NCBI GenBank assembly: GCA_029204225.1
Contig: CM055095.1
Coordinates: 62,958,523-63,022,522 of the forward strand
DNA from: Diphasiastrum complanatum
Lineage: Eukaryota; Streptophyta; Lycopodiopsida; Lycopodiales; Lycopodiaceae
Direction of reading: 5' to 3'
Length of the DNA: 64,000 nt
Below, one piece after another: positions 23,201 to 35,200 of the stretch (the stretch's first letter is position 1; each line of letters begins with the position of its first letter). The position numbers and the translations under genes were made by a program. Below the pieces are notes generated by a model. The model ran no database searches, was not told where the DNA came from, and was given only the letters and a program-made list of their open reading frames with translations.

Positions 23201-26200
23201 ATATACAGAGGATACATGCATTACTAGAGATAGACAGACGATACATACAGATTGCACTATCCTACTCACAGCGTCTTCATGATCAGGTACAAATTATCAT
23301 GGTTCTCTCAGGCATCTCACCTCCTACTTGAGTCATTTGGTATCTCCACCATAGAGCTTCCCTCAGGCACCCATCAATATATCAGACGATTCCTCTATCG
23401 CGCATATCTGGAGCGGACTTGGCATAACCAGTTAGGGGTTAAGCCAGCTTTCTACCGGACCCATTTCTTGGAGTTGGATACATCAGGGACACCAGTCATG
23501 CCACACTATTTAGATTAGGGACTATCACATTGTCTCAGATTCACACTGGGACAGCTCAGGGTATCCTCTCATCAGCTAGCTATTGAGACTGGGAGGTTCC
23601 ATGGTATTCCTAGAGAGGAGCGGATTTGCCAGTTATGCTCTCTAGGTGAGGTGGAGTCTGAGGAGCACTTTATCTTTAGATGCCCTATATACTATGAGAT
23701 CAGAGGACGATATCATTGCCTGTTTCGAGACATGCCTACCACTCTACGCTCTCATCGCTGAAAGTGGAAGACGAACAAACCTTGAGGGAGAGGACACTAG
23801 TCGTCGCCTCAACGTAGGCTCTAATCAACACCAATGGGAAAAGGCCATGAAACAAGACAATGCAAAAAGGTAATGAAGTAAGCTACCCAAATGTGACAGA
23901 AAATCCGGCAAGTGATAGATGGTGAAGAAGCTACCAAAATGGCCACCGAATAGTGTGCCAAATAAGAAGAAATGTTGCCCATTGGTAGCAAAAAAGCCAA
24001 CAAACAATAGGTGGTGAAGAGGCTGCCGAAAAGTGAGTGAAGTAGGGTGTTGGACAGCCAATAACTGGATGTGCAAAAAGCTGGAAAAATGGCCGCTCAA
24101 AGTGGGGTAGTAGGGCGTTGGACAGCCACAAAGAAAATTCGCAAATGGGCTGAAGGTGGTGAAGTGGGGCACGACTTCAAAGTGTAATATCTTGAGAATG
24201 AGACATCCGTTTGGCAAAACGTAAAATGCAATGAACTTCTTGAAAAACAAAGTATGTAAAGATCCAAAAACAGAATCTTTTAGAACAGAAAACAAAATAT
24301 TCCAATTTGACCAAGGTTTAACTTTTCAAAATCTTCACTTTTAAAAGGTCAAAAATGGATAAAATATGGATCTTAAGGATCAAGGAACGAGAGGAAAGAA
24401 CGAGATCCAATCACATATGCAAAAAGAACAACTAAAAAAATGAAAACTAAAAAAGAATACCCCTTTGGAAAACTTTGCAAGATCTTTGGATGTAGTCCCC
24501 CGTTTGACATGAAACCTGGATCAATAGTCTTGTCTCAGCCTAGCACCCTCATCCATATGATTATTTTGAACTTCTATCGCGGAAAGGGATGGAAAAGATG
24601 AGTTTTTCCAAAAACTGAAAATTAGGGTTTCCAAAAAACGGCCAGCAAAAAAAATCACATCATCATAGGCACCGACTTGCTACGACATCAATGCAACTAA
24701 CAAAACTCAAATCCAATCATAAACAAAAAAGTTATGACAAAAAATGTGAGAGATAAAAATGGCTAGAGAGAAAAAACGACCAGAAAATTGTCTAGAAAGA
24801 AAGAGCTAAAGATCCACCAAAAGATGAAGATCCAACTAGAGAGAAATGAAGAGAGAAAAGAGATAGCAGATCTTATTCCTTCAATGACGATCCTTAAACT
24901 TACAAAGAAAATCACAAAAACAAACATAAGATCTAAAAGCCTGCAAAGAAACCGTAAAACAAAAAAGCACTCCCAATCGCTCAAGAAAGTGCGAAAGCCC
25001 AAGACTCACCACCAAATGACCAGCCTTAGTGGCTATTTATAGTGGAAAAACCCTACCTCCCTTCATATTGATTTGGAGGGAAAAAGAAATTCAAAAATGA
25101 GGGCCAAAAATAAAAAACCATGTAAATATTGTCCATAACAACCAAGAGGTTACTTACCATTAGAAAAGTGGTACTCTTAATGTGTACTAAGCCCATTGAT
25201 CCTCATCATAGAAAAAAGTTGACTCACTCTTGTTTTTCTTTTTGAGCTAAAATTTTGTTATTCAGGTTTCATGACTTGAGGGCACTCTGAGTTACCTTTA
25301 TAGAATATCATTCAAAGGTAATAGAGTATACTAAAGATGTAAATAGCCGTTTCAAGAATTTCAAGTCATTGGTAAGCACATCATCATCAAATGGAGTCCT
25401 AGAGTCATCAACACCTGCATTTACATGCAAGAAAGTAGCAAGCAGGTGGGAAGTTTAATTATCACCGTGTCTTGTGTTTATAATCTTTACTAGCCTTATC
25501 TAGCTTTGCTCTCCTTCCTTAAATGACACATTTGCTCTAGGCAGCTTGGATAATCTAAACACAGATTGCACCACTTTGCTTAGGACCAACTGCAAGACCT
25601 TTTAAAGATTTGCTAGTGACTGAAGGACAAAAGTTTACTGAACATAGCTTACATAAGTTGGACTTGGAAAATTTTGCTTGGTTTTTTATATGTTCTTCAA
25701 CAATCTTGTCGAAGGCTTAGACATCAACAAACAGAAACAGACCAGTAGCAAAAATGTTTGCAACTTTGCACAACCTATCAAACATATTTTGTAACTATGC
25801 CTAATGCATAGAGCATGTGTCCCCATTCATATATACTTTCTATAAACATGTCACCGCCGGTCAGCAACCAAGCCGTTTTACCAATCGATATTTAGATTTT
25901 AAAAATTTCAAAAGGTGCAGTGATATAAGAGCACATAAGAATACTAATGATAATCTCGAGCTAGCTTTGGAATAAGATTAGACTATGAATTAGATCCATA
26001 GCCCCATACTCATCTAAGAGGCTTATTGTTGTTCATCCCTGCTAGACAGTTAGAAAGAGGTCACCATGGTGGAAGGCACAAGCAAAATACATTTCAAAGA
26101 CTTACAGGCATAAGCTTGCATTTAGATAGGCAGATATTTGATCAATTTTGTATTCATGTTTGTCAACCTTCATTGTTTTCAGATCAATCACAACTAAATG

Positions 26201-29200
26201 TGAAATGAGTACATTTGGATCAAGTTTTCACATCAAGGTTCAAAGATGTGCTATTATATTGAAAGATTTGAATCGAGCAAAGTATCAAAACCATAGATCC
26301 AGTGTGGTACCGCGGATCCATACTGATCCACGGTACCACAATATATAATATTTTTTAATATTTAATATACTAATATTTTCTTTTTTAACCTAACCCCCCC
26401 CCCTCGCTTCATCTCTCTCCCTGCCCGTCGCCCTAATGTCCGCGCCCTCTCTGTTGTATGCCCATCGCCCAACTGTCCGCGTCCTCCCAACTGTCTTCGC
26501 ATTGCACTGATCGCGTCCTCCCCTGCTATTGCTATTTCGGCCTTTCGGCCTTTTTTCAACACTGGTTGACCCCGAGTTGCTGCCTGCTTGGCTGGCACGC
26601 ACGAGGAGAGGGAGTGCATCCTCGTCCAGTCCCTTTGCCCCTCGTCCCTCTCAGACAGTTCCGCCTCACGCACCCCCATCTGCACCCATTCCGGTGGATC
26701 CTGTCCCACCGCGTCCGCCAGTTGCCACTGTGGTTCCACCACCACCTACTGTTGCTCGCACTCCCCCAGTTTATGACTTTCTCATAGACTCTCCGCCTCC
26801 CGAGCAGGAGCAGGCCCCGGATGCCAGTGACGAGGCCTTCCAGGATGTCGAGGAGATCCCTTCCTCCCTCCCTTCACATCCGGATGACCTCCCTACCCAG
26901 CAGTTTTCGTATCCCATGCCAGATGTCCACCCTCCACCAATGTACCCCATTTACGCTGCTGCACCCATCCCGGCCAGTGCATCCCACTCTCGCCATTCCA
27001 CGTCTACAGCTGATGCATCCACTAGTGCCTAGCCTGTCGCGTCATCATCCATTCCCGTCACGTTTGGTGCACCGTGCTGGAGGTCCGCTACCCGTCGCCC
27101 AGCTGGAAGAGTTCTTAGGCAGCAGAGCATTCGCGGCGCGCATCAGCCGCACATGGATAGAGAGGCCACACAGGCCGTGGCCAGCCTGATTTATGAGCTG
27201 AACCTTCCATTTGCCATCACCAACTCCGAGCCCTTCAGAAGGGCCTTCCGCCTTGCAAAGTCTGTCAGCCCTAGCTGGAGAGTCCCTAGTTCAGAGGTTG
27301 TCCGCACACACATGCTGAGGGATAGGGTCGAGAGATGGAGCCTCTACGTCGCCACTGGACCACTTACGGTTGCAGCATCATGTCCGATGGCTGGACTGAT
27401 GTCAGGAGGAGGCCGATCCTCAACATACTGGTCTCCAGCTGCATGGGCACACAGTTTTTGAGGGCAGTGGATTGCAGTAGGGGGGGAGAGTCATATCTGC
27501 AGAGTTCATGTTTGATGTCATCAGGTCTTCCATCCTGTCCAAAGGCCCACAGCATGTCGTCACAGTGGTGACGGACAATGCCACGAACTGCATTCAGATG
27601 GGTGTACTGCTAGAGGCCGAGTTCCCTCACATTGTTCATACCCCCTGTGCCGCGCACGGCATAGACCTTCTGATGGGGGACATAGGTGCACTTCCCTGGG
27701 TTAGAGCCATCGTCCGTGAGGCCCTCTTCCTGGTGACTTTTGTCTTCAGGAAGAGGCGTGTTCTTGCCATGTTCCGGGTGTTCAGCCATCTAGACCTCCG
27801 TAAGCCAGCCCCCACACGCTTTGCATTTGACTTGGTGGTCATCGACCGTCTGATCAGGTGCAGGGCGCAGCTTCTACAGATGGTTGACAGTGATCTTTGG
27901 TGTGCCAGTACATTTCCGCGCACTGAGGATGGGGAGCACTTTTCTTCCACGGTGAGGGGAGACCAGATCTGGAGGGATGCACAGACATTGTCAAGACTGC
28001 TTCGACCACTTTACATTGTGCTCTGCATGGCTGACAGTGAGGGGTCGACACTTGGACTGGTATATGAGCTCATGGACCGGATTGGACAGTTCCTGCAACT
28101 GCCCATCTTGCAACCAGAGAGGTAAGCGGTATAGTAATGTAGTTGGCCTTTATCTTTTTAGTAATTGCTAGTTTGTTTCTCTGTCAATGTTAAGTTTTTT
28201 CGTAATGCCCTACACCACGTGCCTCTCACCTGCAGGATGACAGAGCTGAAGTTCATCTGGGAGACGCGGTGGAACTACTTCCACAGGAGTATCCACAACG
28301 TTGCACACATGCTGCATCCCCTCTTCCTCCCTTCGACACAGATCGCAGACAGGGAGCTCGAGGCCGATTGGCTTCAGTACATTCACAGGGTGGGTCCACA
28401 CAGGTTTGGATCCTATCAGGCTCATGGAGGAGCTCGCTGCATTTCGTTTCGGCATGGGCACATTCGGCCACCCGGCTGCTCAGGATCCAGAGAGGAGGCA
28501 GCTACCCATTACCTGGTGGACCATGTTCGGTAGCACATACCCATCTATACAGCGTCTTGCACTGAGTGTCCTTTCTCAGGTATGCATCTCATTTTATCCT
28601 CCATCGTTGTGTTTCGTTGAAGACAATGTGCTGAAGTATTTCAATGCACGTACCACAGGACTATGCTGCCTCCGTGTGTGAGCGTAATTGGAGCACATGG
28701 GCACTCATTCACACGAGGAGAAGAAACCGGTTGTCAGTGAGTCAGTTGGAGCGGTTGGTGTTCTGTAGCACCAACGCACGTCTCGCCAGGAGACTTCCGA
28801 CCATTACGAGCGCATTGCAGGTGATAAGCTAACCTTTCATAGCACGTTGGTTGACTCCTGGTATGTTGGTTTCATTTCTTGATAGAGTTGTTTCCCTGAC
28901 ATGCCAATTTTAAACCTTGCAGATGAAGATATCTGATTTAGAGCGCCAGGTTGACTTGCCTACGGACAGCACCCATCCCATGCCTGCAGATGACCTGGGC
29001 ACACAGTTGATGGCAGAGAGAGAGAGGGAGCTTGCCGAGATGAGAGAGAGAGAGCTTGGGCTTGAGCACAGAGAGCCTCCATTGTACGAGGCAGATGATC
29101 CAGTGTCAGAGGATGATCAGGATGAGGATGAGCCCATTCGGGTTGTGTTCGCCAGATCAGAGCGGGATGAGGCATATGATACAGGTGTTGGGCACTCGCC

Positions 29201-32200
29201 TAGAGTAGGGGTCACAGGTGCATCACGTGGTAGAGGTGGGACACATGCCACAGATTATACCGGGAGACGGGCAGGGCACACAGGGGAGTGGCATACCTTC
29301 TTATGTTGATATGATGGAGGAGGCTCTTGATAGGGGGCAGAGTGATTTGGGTTTACCTTCCGCAGCTGCTTGGATGCGTGCATCATAGAGCCATAGGCAT
29401 TTCTATGACAGCACATCAGAGGAGTCACCAGATGACTTTGATTGTACTGAGTGGGAGGCCATGCAGGGTCCGCATGGTGCACAGGATGAGGCACGGGATG
29501 TTCCAGAGGATGGTGCTCGTGATGAGTCCCAGAGCCCAGAGCATTTGTATTCGGATGCCCAGCTGGACGACTTGATTGCAGACTTGGATTCAGAGGCCCA
29601 GCAGATGTCGAGCGTCAGGGCACCCCCATCCTCTCTAGCCAGCATGCCTTACACAGAGTCTCAGCCAGAGCAACTACACGAGGTGCCTGCAGTTCCTCCA
29701 GTTCCTTAGAGGGTGTATGTGCGCCGCACAGCACCTCCAGTGCCACCGATACCGTTGAGGCCTGCAGCCCCTTCATCGCCATCCACTTTTGCAGCAGCAG
29801 GTCTCCATGGCAGGCCACCATCTGTGCCCAGATCTTCTCTTACAGCACCCACATCTACAGACGCTCCTCCAGTGGCAGCACCCACAACACATCCTTCTCC
29901 ATTGGCATCACCCACGACACCGGCTCCTCCTTTGGCAGCACCCACAGCACATCCTCCTCCTTTGGCAGCACCCAGGATGTACCAGTACCGTCCACCACAA
30001 CGCCCCTTTCAGTACTTATCGCCGCTGTACTTGCCTCCTGCAGGGACGGCCCCTCCACATCTAGTTCCTCCACCAGCAGCAGGCCCACGGGCACACACTC
30101 CTTGGACCTATCCTCCACTATCAGCTGCACAGGGACACCCATCTTTAGCTACTCTATCCCAGCCGGCCGCAGCTTGGGCCTAGCCTAGTCAACCAGGTGA
30201 TCTGCATGGGGGTGATGAGGCATTGACGGCTCCCCTCGTCCGCAAGAGGCCAGGAAGGCCCAAGGGTGCACCGAACAAGAAAGGCAGGGCACAAAAACTG
30301 CCAGGGAAGAGAGGACGACCTCGCAGGGCTCCAGTTGCTAGTAGAGGTGCAGTATTACAGCCAGCTGCAGCAGGTGTTGTTGGTTTAGCCTGCTTGGGGG
30401 CTGATGCGGAGGCAGATTGGGAGGATGAGGATGACAAGTCTTCCCCCTCGGATACACAGCCCATGCCAGTACCAGACAGACATAGATATCAGTTGCGAGA
30501 GTCAGCTCGGGGCCCTGAGTTGTCTCCGGAGCATTCATCTGAGTTTGAGGCAGAGCATTGATTGTAGCTCCATCATTTTATTTTTAGCAGTTTGATATCA
30601 TGTTCCATGTTTGGCGGGGCCAGATGGTCGAACACTGTATTCAGACCATTTTTCATATTATATTTAGTGTTGGACGTATTCTATTCACTGCACAATGTGT
30701 ATTTGTCAATTTGTAATTGTGATGTTCTACTTGCAGTTTTACTTCAAATGGTGTGTGGGTGTTTTCAATTAGTTTTCACTACAGATTTTGAGAGCATATC
30801 CAAAACACAGAAATACAACCCCCCTGATAGCATTTCATAATCACATACATCAGATTGCAATACACAAGGCATGCATTGCACAAAAAACACACTATACATT
30901 AATTCATCAGATGTATCAAAATTACAATACGTATTCCCGCCGCATACGGCTGGGGCTGTTCTTTACACCATGCTAGACACTAAATACTGCCTCATCTACT
31001 GATGAACATTACATAACAACAGTCAGCCACATACGGCTAGACCCCATCTATGCTAAACATTCCTATGGATCCTCCACTGACTCCTCGCCCTCGTCAGGAG
31101 CATTGTTATGTCACTCTCGCTCTGCCTCCCGGTTAGCCCGAGCTGCCTCCTGGTCAGCCCGACGGCGGGCAGCCCTTTCCCTGACCATGATGAGCTGTCG
31201 TCGTGTGAAGTTCATTCCGATCTGCTCATCCAAATCCAGCTCGACAGCGGGGGCGGGGATCTGCAGCTTTGGGTGTGTCTGCCGAGTCTCTCGCAGCATC
31301 TCTGCAATGTCTGCCTCTTGCTTCCGATGCCTTTCGTTGTGCCTTCGGACATCTTCCTCGAGCTTCCTCCTGGCTTCACCCTCCGCCATCTCACGACACC
31401 CTGTTGCTCGAAATGACCCTCATAGCCTCTCACAGCCTCTCAATGGCTCTCACTGGCTCTCTCACAGCCCCCCTCTTACGGCCTCTCACTCGGTCTGTCA
31501 CACAGCCTCTCACAATGCCTCTCTCTCACAGCCTCCCACTGGCTCTCCCTCACAACTTCTCACAATGCCTCTCACCCCCTCTCACTGGCTCTCTCACTGT
31601 CTCGTGAGTGCCTATTTAACCCCACAGCCTGTTTCCCAATTTGCTTTTGTTGATGATCCCATGTGCTACTGTACCTGCCCCTTGTGCTGATCCCCCACAT
31701 GCTGCACTGCGATTGGGTCCATGGTCTGCTCCTCCACAGTGCCCATGTGACGGTGTACCTGTCCGGATGTATTGCTCCCCCACATGCTGCACTCCGATTG
31801 GGTCCATGGTCTGCTCCTCCACAGTGCCCATGTGCTACTATACCTGCCCCATGTGCTGATCCCCCACATGCTGCACTGCGATTGGGTCCATGGTCTGCTC
31901 CTCCACAGTGCCCATGTGACGGTGTACATGTCCGGATGTATTGCTCCCCCACATGCTGCACTCCGATTGGGTCCATGGTCTGCTCCTCCACAGTGCCCAT
32001 GTGCTACTGTACCTGCCCCATGTATTGCTCCCCCACATGCCGCACTCCGATTGGGTCCGCTCTCCCACAGTGCCCCCAGTATAGTCCCCCTGTACAGTAA
32101 CATCTTAGTTTTACCTAGTTTTAGCCTGTTAAAAGGGTTTTTTTTTTTTTTTAAATAATAAAAAATATTATTTTTGTAGTGTCGCCCTGGTACCGCTGGT

Positions 32201-35200
32201 CTGAGGGCGGCACCATAACCGCGGTACCACCATTATGGTACCGCGGTACCATAATGGCGGTACCACGTGCCACTATGATCAAAACAATGAAAATCATGTG
32301 GAAAATAGCAAATATAATGTGTTGCATTTTAGCATATGTTGCATAAGAGGCCTTGAAGTAACTTCTCCCACATTCCCTTCCTTCCAAAAGTGATTGCATC
32401 ATATGCATTGCTTGAAATCTATCTAGACAAGTTTCAAACTTTGGATAGGAGTAAACAAAGATTGAAACCTTGCATAAAATCAAAAATATTCGAAAAGTTT
32501 GAAACCCTTCAAATCAAGATTCGTTGTAACTACATTACGTGATGTCTTCAGTACCTAAAATGCGAATCTACTCACATCAAGAGTTTAACTACATCTAGTT
32601 TCCTATCATTCATTAAGCTTATATGGGTAATTTGTTCATATTGCATATGTTGTGATTGCAACAGTAGCATCAGCCTAGAGCAGAAAATCTGCTATTGCTA
32701 TTTTATTGTTCCTATAAAACGAAACTTATGTACATGAAGTATGCAGTGCATGGGACTGCGTGCATGTTTTTCATCTATGCATTAGTTTCCAGATGGAAAA
32801 TCCAGTTAATAGAAAATCTTTACACAGTTGTCAAATGCTGAATGTTTTCGAAATACCTAATAGTTGGCTAGGTTTTTTCAGTCCCTGATAGCAGGCACTA
32901 AGAGCAAACTCTGTAACTTTGGAACATAGGACTCAACCAAGAAAGAAAAATAAGTATCACATGTTCACACTTTATAAATTGTAACCTGCAATAAATGCAA
33001 TCACAAACAATGAAACAGGTTAAACAGGCCATGTCACAATGACGTAAACCCAAGCTGTTGGGGTTATGTCGCTCTAAAATTCTGCTTGTGGTGCATTATC
33101 ATAGAGGTCGCTGTTGGCATTATCAAGTCGTTCCAAATTTTTGCTTGCGATGCATAATCATGAGGTATACAAAAAAGTCATAAAGTGAAACCTAAGGATT
33201 ATGTTCATAGAAGTTACAAGATTGTTGTCAGCTACCTATTCTTACCAACCAGCATTCAAGGAAGGCCAAGCAGTATCTGCTGGATAGCTTAGATGAGCTG
33301 AGTACTCATTTTTTACTAACTCACCTCATCTAGTAGTACCAATGAATGACCGGTTGACTCTGCCCTGATTCGCTGCATCAACAAACTACAGTTTACCAAG
33401 TTTGATATAATTGACTTTCAAATTTGTCAGGCTGTTAAAGGACACAACAGATATTTTATAAAGCACAAGTCATTTTCCAACATTAACAAGCAATATCCAA
33501 AAACAGGGGGATTAACATAGTTTACATTCCTTGCCATAAATGCTTGGGTATACATCCAAAATGAAACTGATACACATTTAAGTGGCTGATGAAATTGGGT
33601 GAACAAAGAGCAAAACAGGGAGAGGTTAAGGAATATGCCTTGATTCTCAATAAATGTCCTGAAAAGGTCGATAGGGATTGTTGCAGTGATTGTTGATCTC
33701 CTATATCAGCATATACATTATCAAACCAAGGCATGTATACTGGTTCTGAAGCCAACACATACAGACCTGTCCAATTGAAACTTTCTTTCAATTACGCTTT
33801 TCTCTGTGCAGTGATCATATCGGTAACACACTCTAAATAATAAAGACAGACATTGGGGTTATTGAGAAGATAAGCAAAAAAGACTCCATACACCCCCATG
33901 CCACAGGATTACTAATGATCACCCAATCCACTGTTAGGGTCCTAGCCATGGCCTCCCATATTGCCATAACCTCATGAGATGTGACGTAAGCCTACGCTTT
34001 GAGTAGACAGCGAGAACTCTCGCCAAAGCATCAAAAAAGCAATGATGTCAATAATGAATTGTAATAGGGTGAGTAACAGGTACTTATAGAGAGGAACCTC
34101 TGCCCCCTATCTATGTACTACTTGTAATTTAAACCTCCGATGCCATTTCTGAAGTTAACAACCCTAGTTTAAATGTAATCTAATCAATCCAAGCCCTTTG
34201 AATACAAATGATCACGGCCTATATTGACTAATTAGAGTCCATTGGGTCCCCTAACCATTGCTTAAGGTGCCTTAACCTGTGGTTAGAGCCTGTTAACTGG
34301 GGTTAACCAAAGTCATAACCAGTTTTGGGTGGGTATGTGCCAGCCGTTATCAACCTTGGTAACAAATAACCAACCCAACTGGTATATGATTCTTTGATAC
34401 TAGCGTCGCCCCGACTAGGGCTGGTAGCCAATGCTTATTAAATACCCGGACCAGGGGCAAAAGAAGTCGATTTTGCCATGGTATCAATATAGTATCTATT
34501 CTTTGTTGGTATTCAAAATTTACATAGGTAATAAATTTCATTCATGGTGCCCCAAATACATTGGTCGGCAACAACAAAGTATTGGCCTTTCAAATCATAT
34601 TCATATGGAGTTAAAAATGGTCATGCCTTTCATTGACTGCATACTACCCTTGTCAGGAGGTGTGAATTTTGGTTTCAAAAAAATTCAAAAAGTGTAATAA
34701 CATAGACTATGATCTTACCAACAGGAAGAGGATCATAAGTCAAGATGTGATCTTTGATGAGGATCACTCGCCATATGTGGAAGAGCATGAGAAGATGGGC
34801 ACAAGTGAATTCATTCCAAATCATGAAGACCCAAGTCCAGCTTTAAGAAGGCTGCAGTAAGATAGTCATGTGCAAGAGCATGCTCCCATGCATGACCATG
34901 AGGATGAGAGAGAGGAGGCTATGAGAAAGAGGGATAGGGAAGTTCCATGGGATACATGATCACCATCTTCATCACCTCCCCCTTCGAAGAGTCGATCAAG
35001 GTGATATTGGCAAATGCTGAAGAAGGCGAGATGATAGAAGAAGGTGAGTGTAGAAGCCAGCTGTGATAAGATCTTATAGGAAACCTATGCAACATGAGAT
35101 GCAGGAGACAAAAAACTTTGCACTTATGACTACTATCTTGGATTTACACGAGCCACATTCATTCGTTGAGCCCGCTAAGGAGAAGGTATGGCATCAAGCC

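Larger units (their letters stand above)
26303..32270 (+). mobile_element. hAT-1 transposon (about 6 kb, decayed)
   Basis: Bounded by related GGTACC-rich palindromic ends: GTGGTACCGCGG at 26303 on the left, and GCGGTACCAC ending about 32267 on the right, inverted relative to each other. It holds a DUF659/hAT-type transposase (27120-28830) with a proline-rich upstream region, a C-terminal tail with AT-hooks, a small minus-strand ORF and a terminal tandem array. An 8-base target duplication could not be confirmed, so exact ends are uncertain. It sits antisense in a MutS2 intron. Confidence 0.75.

Noticed and set aside
31572-32103. Open frames on both strands through the 84/85-base array
   Set aside because: They are translations of the tandem array, open in several frames, with no family features.
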